Positions 33,281-40,805 of a stretch of 52,049 nucleotides of DNA are shown one piece after another. A program made the position numbers and the translations under genes. Location: the NCBI GenBank assembly GCA_021851405.1, contig JAJZDW010000026.1, positions 1 to 52,049 of the forward strand, given 5' to 3'. The number at the start of each line of letters is the position of its first letter. Position 1 is the stretch's first letter. The notes beneath the pieces were generated by a model that saw nothing but the letters and a program-made list of their open reading frames with translations, did not search any database and had not been told where the DNA came from. Source of the DNA: Pseudomonadota bacterium (GTDB lineage: Bacteria; Pseudomonadota; Gammaproteobacteria; Steroidobacterales; Steroidobacteraceae).

Positions 33281-35575
33281 ATGAAATCCCTCAGAGCGCC
33301 CGGCATGCGCTCGGCGTTGGTCGTGCTCGCACTGCTGCTCGGCGTGCCGTGGGCGGCGGCGGCCGTGCCGCGCCTGCGCGCCGGGGTGTACGTGCGGCAC
33401 CCGGCGGCGCTGCGCCCGGGCGCGCCGCGCCGTCCCCGCATCGGCCTGGTGCTCTCTGGGGGCGGGGCGCGCGGCCTGGCGCACATCGGGGTGCTGATGG
33501 TGCTGCAGAAGCTGCGCGTGCCGATCGACGCCATCGCCGGCACCAGCATGGGCGCGGTGGTCGGCGGACTGTACGCCAGTGGCCTGAACGCCGAGCAGAT
33601 CGAGTCGGTGGTGCGCTCGCTGAACTGGCAGGAGGCGTTCCGCGATCAGCCGCCGCGCCAGAATCTGACGCTGCGGCGCAAGGAGGAGGACGACAACTTC
33701 CTGGTCAACCTGCGCATCGGCGTGCGCGGCGGGCACCTGGTGCTGCCGGAGGGGTTGATCGAGGGGCAGAGCCTCACCGAGATTCTGCGCCGCCTGACGC
33801 TGCCGGTGGCGCGCATCACGAATTTCAACGATCTGCCGACGCCGTTTCGGGCCGTCGCCACCAATCTCGCCACGGGCGCCGAGGTGGTGATGAGCTCCGG
33901 TGATCTGACCAGCGCCATGCGCGCCAGCATGTCGGTGCCGGGGGTATTTGCGCCGGTGGCCCGCGGCGGGCAGCTGCTGATCGACGGCGGCGTCTCGGAC
34001 AACCTGCCGATCGACGTGGCGCGTGCGATGCACGTCGACGTGCTGATCGTCGTCGACGTGAGCTACCCGATGGAGCCGCCACGGCGGCTGAACGGCGTGG
34101 CGGGCATCAGCGCCCAGACGCTCGCGATTCTGATGAAGCGCCGCTCGGACCGAGAGCTCGCGACGCTCGGCCCGCACGATGTGCTGATCCAGCCGAATCT
34201 CAATGGCATCTCCTCCTTCGACTTCGGCAACGTCAACCGCCTGCTCGCGCTCGGTGAGGCGGCCGCCTGGAAGATGCGCCGGCGCCTCTCGGCCTTCTCG
34301 GTGAGTCCTGAGGCCTACCGCCGCTACCAGCAGCGGCGCGTGCGCCTGCGTCGCGCGCCACCGCGGATCGCGTTCGTCGAGGTGCGCACCGGCTCGCGCA
34401 GCTACTCCGCGCCGATCGAGAAGCTCTTCAGCGACATGATCGGCAAGCGCATGAACCCGAGCGCGATCTCCCGCCGCATCACCACGCTCTACGGCCAGGG
34501 CGGCTTCGACACGCTCGACTACCAGCTGGTGCGCCGCGGCCGGCGCTACGGACTGCTGATCGATGCGCGCAGCGCCTCGATTGGCCCGAATTACCTGCGC
34601 TTCGGGCTGAGCTTGCAGGATGATTTCTCCGGCGATGCCACCTACGAGGCGGCGGCCCGCTACGTCATGTCCGACATCACCCGCCCCGGCGGGGAGTGGG
34701 TGACGGACGGGGAGATCGGGCAGACCTCCCAGCTCGCCACCGAGGTGTACCTGCCGTTCTCGAAGTTCTCCGGCTGGTTCGTGCTGCCGAAGATCTCGAT
34801 CGCCGCGAGTGATCTGCCGTTTTTCATCGGTCAGCGCGTGCGCGCGCAGTACCGCGAGCACACGTTCCGCTACGGACTCGATCTCGGCAAGCAGTTCGGC
34901 GACTGGGGCGAGATCCGCGCCGGGGTGTATCGCGAAGAGGGACACTCCAGGCTGAACGTCGGGGATCCGAACGACCCGTCGCTGCCGTTCCCGCCGCTGC
35001 AGACCTTCGGCTCACTGACCTATTTCCTGCGCTTCAGCTACGACACGCTCGACAACATCGACTTCCCGCACTCGGGCGAGCAGGCGACGCTGCAGTGGAA
35101 TAGCGCGCACAATGTCATCGGGGCGCTCTCGAGCTACAACCAGGTGACGCTGCACTACCTGGCGGCGCACACCTGGCACGACCGCAACACCGTGGCGTTC
35201 TCGTTCTCCGGCGGCAGTCTGCTCAACCGCGCCACGAGTCTGCGCATGGAATTTCCGCTCGGCGGGTTCCTGAACCTCTCGGGACTGAAACCCTACTCAC
35301 TCTACGGTCCGCACTTCGGCGTGGCCACCGTGTCGCTGTACCGCGAAATCGACCGTGGCGGACCGGGCTACCTGGGGCTGCCGATCTACCTCGGGATGTC
35401 GCTCGAGGCCGGCAACGTGTGGCAGAACCTGAGTCAGGTGAGGTGGAACACGCTGCACGAGGATGCGAGCCTCTTTCTCGGGCTCGACACGTTCTTCGGC
35501 CCGCTGTATCTCGGCAGCGGCTTCGACGACCACGGCAGCCAGTCGTACTACCTGTTCCTCGGCCGCACGTTCTGA
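33281..35575 (+). CDS. patatin-like phospholipase with outer-membrane barrel (PlpD-type, type Vd)
   Basis: 764 residues. A signal peptide spans about residues 1-28. The patatin domain follows with the oxyanion GGGARG (60-65), nucleophile GTSMG (Ser about 89) and DGG (Asp about 235). A POTRA-like domain is near 355-425 (IAFVEVRTGSRSYSAP). A bacterial-surface-antigen barrel ends in a terminal phenylalanine (YYLFLGRTF), as outer-membrane proteins do. The order matches Pseudomonas PlpD, a type Vd autotransporter that releases a lipase. The frame is open further upstream to 33200, but ATG 33281 gives a proper signal peptide. A GATATT hexamer lies nine bases before the ATG with no ribosome site. 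Confidence 0.88.
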   Translation: MKSLRAPGMRSALVVLALLLGVPWAAAAVPRLRAGVYVRHPAALRPGAPRRPRIGLVLSGGGARGLAHIGVLMVLQKLRVPIDAIAGTSMGAVVGGLYASGLNAEQIESVVRSLNWQEAFRDQPPRQNLTLRRKEEDDNFLVNLRIGVRGGHLVLPEGLIEGQSLTEILRRLTLPVARITNFNDLPTPFRAVATNLATGAEVVMSSGDLTSAMRASMSVPGVFAPVARGGQLLIDGGVSDNLPIDVARAMHVDVLIVVDVSYPMEPPRRLNGVAGISAQTLAILMKRRSDRELATLGPHDVLIQPNLNGISSFDFGNVNRLLALGEAAAWKMRRRLSAFSVSPEAYRRYQQRRVRLRRAPPRIAFVEVRTGSRSYSAPIEKLFSDMIGKRMNPSAISRRITTLYGQGGFDTLDYQLVRRGRRYGLLIDARSASIGPNYLRFGLSLQDDFSGDATYEAAARYVMSDITRPGGEWVTDGEIGQTSQLATEVYLPFSKFSGWFVLPKISIAASDLPFFIGQRVRAQYREHTFRYGLDLGKQFGDWGEIRAGVYREEGHSRLNVGDPNDPSLPFPPLQTFGSLTYFLRFSYDTLDNIDFPHSGEQATLQWNSAHNVIGALSSYNQVTLHYLAAHTWHDRNTVAFSFSGGSLLNRATSLRMEFPLGGFLNLSGLKPYSLYGPHFGVATVSLYREIDRGGPGYLGLPIYLGMSLEAGNVWQNLSQVRWNTLHEDASLFLGLDTFFGPLYLGSGFDDHGSQSYYLFLGRTF

Positions 35576-35595
35576 GGCGCCGAGCGCCTCGGGGC

Positions 35596-35862
35596 TCAGA
35601 CCCGGCGGCTCTCGACCAGGTTCTCGACCTTCTCGAACACCAGTGAGGGCTTGTCGCCGGCGCGCGAGTACAGGTGGCGGCGGCTCATCTCGCGCAGCGA
35701 CGCGTCGCGCTCGGCGGTCGTGGCGTACCAGTGCAGTCGGTGCCACTGCGGCCCGACCAGCTTGCTGAACGGATCCCCGGGACTGAGGCTGATGCGCACC
35801 CCATAGGGCCGCTGCCGATCGGTGTGGGGACTGGTGAGATTCTGTGGCTGGCTGATTCCCAT
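35596..35862 (-). CDS. conserved hypothetical protein, 88 residues
   Basis: Small soluble protein rich in charged and aromatic residues. The motif [20 protein letters not shown] is followed by [15 protein letters not shown] and ends [16 protein letters not shown] recall similar short proteins in other Proteobacteria but no name or function. The ATG at 35862 gives the whole motif. It is convergent with the patatin gene, 20 bases away, and divergent from msrA. Confidence 0.65.
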   Translation of the reverse strand: MGISQPQNLTSPHTDRQRPYGVRISLSPGDPFSKLVGPQWHRLHWYATTAERDASLREMSRRHLYSRAGDKPSLVFEKVENLVESRRV

Positions 35863-35946
35863 GGCGTCCGAAGCTTAAGGCGCCAGGCGGCGCGGGCGCA
35901 AGAGCGCCCGCGGGACGCGCTATCATGCGCAGCGGAGGATTTCGCC

Positions 35947-36609
35947 ATGACATCGTCGCACCAGAAAACCACCCTGCCCGAACCTCACGAGATGCTGCCG
36001 GGGCGCAGCACCGCACTCGAGGTGCCGCCTGAGCACTTCGTGACCGGTCATCGCATCGTGCCACCGTTCCCGCAGGGGCTGCGTGGGGCGCTGTTCGCCA
36101 TGGGCTGCTTCTGGGGCGTCGAGCGGCTCTTCTGGGAACTGCCCGGGGTGTATTCGACGGCCGCGGGCTATGCCGGCGGCACGACGCCCAATCCGACCTA
36201 CCGCGAAGTGTGCAGCGGGCTCACCGGCCATGCCGAGGTGGTGCGCGTGCTCTACGACCCGGCGCAGATCCGCTACGAGACGCTGCTGAAGGCGTTCTGG
36301 GAGTCGCACGACCCGACGCAGGGCATGCGCCAGGGAGGGGACGAGGGGACCCAGTACCGCTCCATGATCTTCACCGCGGATGAGGCACAGCAGGAGGCAG
36401 CCGAGGCCTCGTTGCGCGCCTACCAGGGGCGGCTGACGGCGGCCGGTCACGGCGCGATCACCACGCAGATCGCACCCTGGCCGACGTTTTATTACGCCGA
36501 GGATTATCACCAGCAGTACCTGGCGAAGAACCCGGACGGCTACTGCGGGCTCGGAGGCTGCGGGATCCCCTTCAAAATCGCGGAGCGATCGGCGGGCGAG
36601 AAAGCGTAG
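35947..36609 (+). CDS. msrA: peptide methionine sulfoxide reductase A
   Basis: 220 residues, the long E. coli-like form with about 45 residues before the core. It reduces methionine-S-sulfoxide in proteins. The catalytic cysteine is about C54 in [10 protein letters not shown]. Resolving cysteines lie in the tail (GYCGLGGCG), and the substrate glutamate and tyrosine motifs EDYHQQYL and GTQYRS are present. GGAGG stands about ten bases before the ATG. The 3' end appears chimeric: 36508-36549 recurs exactly at 38292-38333, followed there by an alternative, diverged C terminus. The island at 36.5-38.3 kb probably supplied the present tail. Confidence 0.95.
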   Translation: MTSSHQKTTLPEPHEMLPGRSTALEVPPEHFVTGHRIVPPFPQGLRGALFAMGCFWGVERLFWELPGVYSTAAGYAGGTTPNPTYREVCSGLTGHAEVVRVLYDPAQIRYETLLKAFWESHDPTQGMRQGGDEGTQYRSMIFTADEAQQEAAEASLRAYQGRLTAAGHGAITTQIAPWPTFYYAEDYHQQYLAKNPDGYCGLGGCGIPFKIAERSAGEKA

Positions 36610-36781
36610 TCGGAGCGATACGGTGGGTTTCAGAGGGAAACCTGCCGGTGAGCGTCGTCCTCGACGAGGACCCTGCGCGTGGCTCCGGGTAGATGCAGGA
36701 TGATTGCGGCGCTGGAGTCTACTGGAAGTCTACCGTCGACTGCGGGTCAGGATCGCCCGCGGTGAAGCTCACGAGCGGCCA

Positions 36782-36810
36782 TTGCCGTAGCTACGATGTG
36801 TAGCTACACT
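36782..36810 (+). promoter_or_regulatory. brnTA promoter with two GTAGCTAC operators
   Basis: TTGCCG (36782-36787) and TACACT (36805-36810) are 17 bases apart and each match four of six sigma-70 positions. Two identical 8-bp palindromes GTAGCTAC lie at 36787-36794 and 36800-36807, 13 bases centre to centre, over the spacer and -10. BrnA-type antitoxins are ribbon-helix-helix repressors of their own operon, so these are the likely operator. The start site would fall at the brnT ATG (36816), with no ribosome site, so brnT may be translated from a leaderless mRNA. Confidence 0.6.
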
Positions 36811-36815
36811 ACGTC

Positions 36816-37088
36816 ATGTACGCGTGGGACGAAGCGAAACGACTGGCGAACCTGCGCAAGCATGGCATCGATTTTCGCGATGCACCGAAGATCTTCCGAG
36901 GATTCACGCTCACGGCAGAAGATGATCGGGAATCCTACGGTGAGCGGCGTTTCCTCACGCTGGGGCTGCTCGAGGACCAAGTCGTCTCGGTAGCCCACAC
37001 CGAGCGTGGGAAGGACATCCGGATCATTTCGATTCGCAAGGCTACGAAACATGAAGCGCGCTTCTACTTCTCGCAAATCGCAAACTGA
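36816..37088 (+). CDS. brnT: BrnT family toxin (type II toxin-antitoxin)
   Basis: 90 residues matching the BrnT / DUF497 family, RelE-fold ribonucleases that slow translation. Conserved features are the N-terminal WDEAKRLANLRKHGIDF, the DDRESYGERRF segment, and DIRIISIRKATKHEARFYF near the end. No ribosome site precedes the ATG; the promoter -10 ends five bases before it. Its 3' end overlaps brnA by 38 bases, the usual toxin-first BrnTA order. It lies in the island within msrA. Confidence 0.9.
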   Translation: MYAWDEAKRLANLRKHGIDFRDAPKIFRGFTLTAEDDRESYGERRFLTLGLLEDQVVSVAHTERGKDIRIISIRKATKHEARFYFSQIAN

Positions 37089-37329
37089 CCTGCGCCGCGT
37101 AAGGCGAACGACTGACGCGACCATGGTTCGAGACGGCGATGCACCGGAGTGGACTCCAGAAATGTTCGCTCGCGCTGTGGCCCGCAAGGGGTTGAAGCCT
37201 GTGCCCAAGAAGGCACTGCTGTCGCTTCGCATCGATTCCGACGTGGTCGAGTGGTTCAAGTCGCAAGGTTCGGGCTATCAGTCGAGAATGAACGCTTTGC
37301 TGCGCGCCTATATGGAAGCGCACCGGTGA
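37051..37329 (+). CDS. brnA: BrnA family antitoxin
   Basis: 92 residues. A charged N-terminal part binds the toxin in this family (PEWTPEMFARAVARKG). The C-terminal ribbon-helix-helix DNA-binding region reads ALLSLRIDSDVVEWFKSQG then YQSRMNALLRAYMEAH. It neutralises BrnT and represses the operon, probably through the GTAGCTAC palindromes upstream of brnT. ATG 37051 lies inside brnT and fits the family N terminus; AAGG lies about nine bases before it. A third gene originally began seven bases after its stop. Confidence 0.9.
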   Translation: MKRASTSRKSQTDLRRVRRTTDATMVRDGDAPEWTPEMFARAVARKGLKPVPKKALLSLRIDSDVVEWFKSQGSGYQSRMNALLRAYMEAHR

Positions 37330-37377
37330 GGTCAAATTGAAGGATTCCCTGGGTCCCTCGCATTGCGTCAGCAAAAA

Positions 37378-37608
37378 TGTTACCGCCAGGGGTCATCGCC
37401 TCACCTGAAACGTTACCAGTGAGCACGTCGGCATCATTCCGCACGGGAGTTCCTCCGGCGCTTCGCGCCGGGAATTTCCCTCGATTGGAGACGAGATTGC
37501 GGGGCGAAAACAAGCAGGCACAAATCCGCAGTACCCCGGGGTGACGCGCCGCGGTGTCGCCACTGCCACCGTGGATCGGTAACATCGGCGATGAGGCATT
37601 CGGTAACA
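37378..37608. mobile_element. 231-bp IS-like miniature element (MITE) with 4-bp target duplication
   Basis: Both ends begin TGTTACCG when read inwards (37378-37385, and 37601-37608 inverted). Each repeats two further blocks inside: TCATCGCC (37393-37400; inverted 37587-37594) and GTTACC (37412-37417; inverted 37578-37583). AAAA flanks it on both sides (37374-37377 and 37609-37612). Terminal TG...CA, several repeats per end and a short duplication resemble IS21-family ends; that family call is inference. There is no transposase frame. Removing the element and one AAAA restores an open reading frame across the site. Confidence 0.7.
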
Positions 37609-38165
37609 AAAATGACGTGAGGCAATACGAGGGCTGGGTACCTCGCGTGACGAAGTTGCAGGCGGAAAAGCTTGCAGACGGCGTGTGGAGCGCTGCACTC
37701 GCACCCGCAGACCTTCAGAGGCTGGTCGGGCGGCCCAGTCGCTTGGGCTCGGTAAGCGTCCTGCTCGTGCTCGAGAGCCCCCACTTCAACGCTTCATCAA
37801 GCGCCTTTAGCAAGTTACGAGAAAAGGGCGAGAAATCTAGGGGGTGGTGTCGGGCACAGCATCCTGGTGTGGAATGCACGAGCGGCAAACTTAAGGCGAG
37901 TGTGAGCGGAGGGCGTGACGGAGGGTTCAGGTTCTGGACTGACCCTATGTATTGCAGGTCGTGCGAACTGCTGACTGACGTAACGGTTGCCTATGCCCTC
38001 GACCCAAGCCACCCAGAATCAATCCCGATGGCTGACGAGCCGCGTGAATTTGGCAAGTGTCCCGCATGTGGTGGGCAACACCTCGCCTTGTGGTCGTCGG
38101 GACAACCGTGTCCGAGATGTGGCGGTGACATGCGAGATTCAGGCATGGTCACCCTGGCGGATTGA
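37554..38165 (+). CDS. third island gene: LESPH-motif protein with zinc ribbon, 5' end split by the MITE
   Basis: The present frame runs from GTG 37554 (inside the miniature element) or GTG 37617. If the element is removed, the frame extends in phase to a TTG at 37337 preceded by GAGG (37328-37331), just after brnA. The original product was about 197 residues. It has VLLVLESPHFNASSS in the middle and a C-terminal zinc-ribbon pattern (KCPACGG then PCPRCGG). I do not recognise a family with confidence. Its place right behind brnTA suggests an accessory or cargo gene of the island. Whether the remaining frame is still translated is unknown. Confidence 0.55.
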   Translation: MSPLPPWIGNIGDEAFGNKNDVRQYEGWVPRVTKLQAEKLADGVWSAALAPADLQRLVGRPSRLGSVSVLLVLESPHFNASSSAFSKLREKGEKSRGWCRAQHPGVECTSGKLKASVSGGRDGGFRFWTDPMYCRSCELLTDVTVAYALDPSHPESIPMADEPREFGKCPACGGQHLALWSSGQPCPRCGGDMRDSGMVTLAD

Positions 38166-38288
38166 CCAGCGTACGTCAGGCTGGTCTACCGCTCGACTGG
38201 CGCAGGGGTCCACCGGAAGTCGACCCGGATCGTACTGGCGGTGACATATCGACGTGGTTTCCGTAGCATTTCCGCGCATCGGGCTTGC

Positions 38289-38378
38289 TACCACCAGCAG
38301 TACCTGGCGAAGAACCCGGACGGCTACTGCGGGTTGGGCGGCTGCGGCGTTGCGTTCAAATTCGCGCCGCGGGAGTGA
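38289..38378 (+). pseudogene. displaced msrA 3' fragment
   Basis: Reading from TAC at 38289, the frame encodes [20 protein letters not shown] followed by VAFKFAPRE and TGA at 38376-38378. The first part is identical in DNA to the live msrA over 42 bases. After that the codons diverge mostly at synonymous sites (CTC/TTG, GGA/GGC, ATC/GTT). It is therefore an independent MsrA tail, probably the original chromosomal end pushed downstream by the island insertion. Confidence 0.75.
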
Positions 38379-38385
38379 TGCGCGG

Positions 38386-38414
38386 GCTCGTGCCAGGTCG
38401 CATCGGGCACGAGC
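38386..38414. terminator. 9-bp hairpin after the msrA remnant
   Basis: GCTCGTGCC (38386-38394) and GGCACGAGC (38406-38414) form a perfect stem eight bases after the stop of the msrA fragment. It is probably the former msrA terminator hairpin, but no T-run follows. It also lies just beyond the stop of the convergent GGDEF gene. Confidence 0.4.
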
Positions 38415-38448
38415 GGTTCTATGGATCCTCGAGCCGATACGGTGCCCG

Positions 38449-39927
38449 CTACGCCCGTAGGGAATGCGGCACGACCTGAGGATCAAAAAGAACCACATCG
38501 CCGGGTGGAATCGTAGCGATGACCGTATTGCGACCGCTGTTCTTGGCCTGGTAGAGCGCGGTGTCGGCGCAGTTGATCAGATCGACCACGTTGTCGCCGT
38601 CGACGGGATGGCAGGCGATGCCGAGGGACGCCGTGACGCGTGGCAGGGGCGTGCCCCGGGACGAGACGCGCAGCTGCGCGATCGCCTCGCGGATCGCCTC
38701 GGCCTTCCCATAGGCGTCATCGAGCGCACAGGCCGGCAGCGCCAGCAGGAACTCCTCCCCGCCCCAGCGACACGCGACGTCCTCGGCACGGGTATGGCGC
38801 TTGAGGACCTGAGCGACCTCGCGCAGAACCGCATCACCGGCCTCGTGTCCGTGGGTGTCGTTGAAATTCTTGAAATGATCGACGTCGAGCATGATGAGGC
38901 TGACGGGGTACTCGTGTCGTTGCGCGCGGGCGAGCTCGCGTTGCAACGAAATCTCCAGGTGCCGCCGGTTGTACAACTCGGTGAGCGGATCGCGTTCCGC
39001 ACCGGTGCGCAGACTCTCCTGGAGGCGCAAATTGCCGAATGCGAGCGCGAGCTGTTCGGCCACGGTCCGCGCCAGACGCTGCGTATCGGCGGGGAAGATC
39101 TGTCCGTGCGCACCACTTAAATACAGTACAGCGATCGCATTGCCGTCGGCCACCAGCGGAACACAGAGACACGGATGCTCACCGGCAACGACATGCGCAC
39201 ACCGTGCGCCCGGGCGAGCCGGTTCGTACAGATGGGCTCGACCGCGGCGCAACGCCCAGCATTCGTTCGAATCGAAGCTCTGAGCGACGTGCGCATCACC
39301 CCAGCGCGCCTGCAAATCCAGCAGGTTCTGCGGTCCGCGCGCGGTGTAGAACGCCCCATCGATTCCCGCCAGGAGCTTCGGCAGCGCGCTGCAGATGACG
39401 CCGGCCATTTCGCTCTGGGAATGACAGACCTGCAGCAGATCCATCATGCGGTTGGTGGCGGAGATTTCCTCGAGCCGACGATTCTGACGTCGAATGACGG
39501 TGCGTAGCGTATCGACCGTGCGTGCGCCTCTGCGCACCTGCAGCGTCAGGATTGCAGCCGCGGCGGCGCCGATGAGTGCCAGGGCGAGGAGCGTATCGGT
39601 CCGGTGCGCTGCGCTCAGAGCAGCGCCGCTGCGTCCAACGGCGGCAAACGTCACGAGCAACGCGCTCGCGCCGATCACCCACCCTGAGGCAGCCGCGGCA
39701 CTCGGCCGAGTCCTGGCGGCCCGGCGCGTCGAGTTCTGCAGTGGTTTTGCGGTCCGCTCCAAGGGTGACACCGGTGGCGAGGCTGGCGCTGCGCTCTCTC
39801 GGGACAGGTCTCGATGCTTCTGTGTCGGCAGGCGATCGCCGGCCTTGAAAGGAGTCGACCGGAATGTGCTGCGGTCCACGCTTTGGAGGCGGTCAATGCC
39901 CAGATCGCGCCGGCGGGGGCGGAGCAC
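38449..39927 (-). CDS. diguanylate cyclase (membrane, GAF and GGDEF domains)
   Basis: Up to 492 residues. Two hydrophobic segments lie near 83-100 and 112-128, then a short coiled stretch and a GAF-like sensor domain (about 170-320, with GAFYTARGPQNLL and CLCVPLVADGNAIAVLYLSG). The GGDEF domain follows with RDPLTELYNRRHLE and the active motif RWGGEEF. The product-inhibition site RxxD (RAED) stands five residues before GGEEF. It should make cyclic di-GMP from GTP with feedback control. The start is uncertain: the frame opens at GTG 39927, but the first 60 residues look unlike conserved sequence and a later GTG or TTG is possible. Confidence 0.87.
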   Translation of the reverse strand: MLRPRRRDLGIDRLQSVDRSTFRSTPFKAGDRLPTQKHRDLSRESAAPASPPVSPLERTAKPLQNSTRRAARTRPSAAAASGWVIGASALLVTFAAVGRSGAALSAAHRTDTLLALALIGAAAAAILTLQVRRGARTVDTLRTVIRRQNRRLEEISATNRMMDLLQVCHSQSEMAGVICSALPKLLAGIDGAFYTARGPQNLLDLQARWGDAHVAQSFDSNECWALRRGRAHLYEPARPGARCAHVVAGEHPCLCVPLVADGNAIAVLYLSGAHGQIFPADTQRLARTVAEQLALAFGNLRLQESLRTGAERDPLTELYNRRHLEISLQRELARAQRHEYPVSLIMLDVDHFKNFNDTHGHEAGDAVLREVAQVLKRHTRAEDVACRWGGEEFLLALPACALDDAYGKAEAIREAIAQLRVSSRGTPLPRVTASLGIACHPVDGDNVVDLINCADTALYQAKNSGRNTVIATIPPGDVVLFDPQVVPHSLRA

Positions 39928-40195
39928 TGTGCGGGCCGAGGTGCCTCAGATTCACATCCGCCGGTGTCCCTCGAGCGGTGCGCGAGGTCGCCGGCGCGCC
40001 GGTGCTGGCCGCAAGCGCAGGTGGTGCTTCGAGGCTGGCGCGCACCGGGCCGATCGGGGTTTTCGCTCGGGGGCGGGACCGACGACGTGCTGGGGAATCG
40101 ACTGCTCACCCCGAGGCGAATGCGCCTACAATACGTGCCGCGCGCCGGACAGTCGCACCGGCGCGGACATCCATGACTGCCGGAGGCTCATGAGC

Positions 40196-40549
40196 ATGCA
40201 TATCCTGGTGATGGTCCTGTTGTCCGTGCACGCGCTCGCCGGAGTGTTCTGGGTCGGCTCGACGCTGGCGCTGTCCCATTCGTACTTCGAGCTCACCGCT
40301 AAGTTGTTCCGCGCGCAGATGGTGGCCGCCGTGTTCGCGGTGGTGGCGGGTCTGGCGCTTTGGGGCATCGTGATCCGCGGTGCGCAGGACCCGATGGCGC
40401 ACACGCTGGCGGTCGGCGCGCTGCTTGCGCTGCTCGCCGCGGGCGTCCAGGGCAGTATGCGGCGCATGCCGGTGCGCTCGCAGCGCATCGCCGCGGTGCT
40501 GCTCAGTGGGACCGTCGTCTGCATGGTGATCGCGCCGTACATGACTTGA
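40196..40549 (+). CDS. small four-helix membrane protein
   Basis: 117 residues with four hydrophobic segments. The first carries MHILVMVLLSVHALAGVFWVG, with histidine and tryptophan placements seen in CopD-like or DUF2269-like proteins. I cannot assign a function. GGAGG at 40182-40186 is nine bases before ATG 40196 but only three before ATG 40190, so I chose the former. It stands alone, divergent from the GGDEF gene and convergent with the MFS gene. Confidence 0.65.
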   Translation: MHILVMVLLSVHALAGVFWVGSTLALSHSYFELTAKLFRAQMVAAVFAVVAGLALWGIVIRGAQDPMAHTLAVGALLALLAAGVQGSMRRMPVRSQRIAAVLLSGTVVCMVIAPYMT

Positions 40550-40681
40550 GCGGCGGCTGGGGTGCGCTGCAGAGTCTCATTGACCGGGCACGCGCCCTCG
40601 CGCCGGCGGGTCACCCTGACCAGGGTCTCACCCCTCGGTATTCGCGCCGCGCGCTCCGCTCGAGGGACCGTTCGGGACGCT

Positions 40682-40716
40682 GCGCGCCCGGGGGCGCGCG
40701 GATCAGCGCTGATCCG
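40682..40716. other. two adjacent palindromes in a convergent spacer
   Basis: GCGCGCCC-GG-GGGCGCGC at 40682-40699 is followed directly by CGGATCAGCGCTGATCCG, a perfect 18-bp palindrome at 40699-40716. They lie between the convergent membrane-protein and MFS genes in a 256-bp spacer with no gene. There is no T-run, so termination is possible but not shown. Confidence 0.4.
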
Positions 40717-40805
40717 TGCTCTGCGCCCGGCCGTTCTCGGGCGGCTCGCGGGGGTGCATGAGCGTGGCCGCCGGCGCGCCGCCCACCGATCGCTGCGATG
40801 CTCGT

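Larger units (their letters stand above)
36508..38333. mobile_element. 1.8-kb island inserted in the msrA 3' end
   Basis: A 42-bp segment inside msrA (36508-36549) is repeated without mismatch at 38292-38333. Past each copy the sequences encode related but different MsrA tails: [13 protein letters not shown] here and [16 protein letters not shown] there, the second ending at a stop. This is the pattern left when an element recombines into the end of a gene and carries a replacement 3' end. The enclosed DNA is less GC-rich than its surroundings. It carries brnT, brnA, a third gene and a miniature IS-like element. No integrase is present, so it was mobilised in trans or has decayed. Confidence 0.65.

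Noticed and set aside
37256-37609. 117-residue minus-strand frame
   Set aside because: It lies mostly inside the miniature element and overlaps brnA; the terminal repeats explain the sequence better.
36508-38378. Simple recent tandem duplication of the msrA 3' end
   Set aside because: Only 42 bp are identical; beyond them the two tails differ at many synonymous sites, so the second tail is not a fresh copy of the first.
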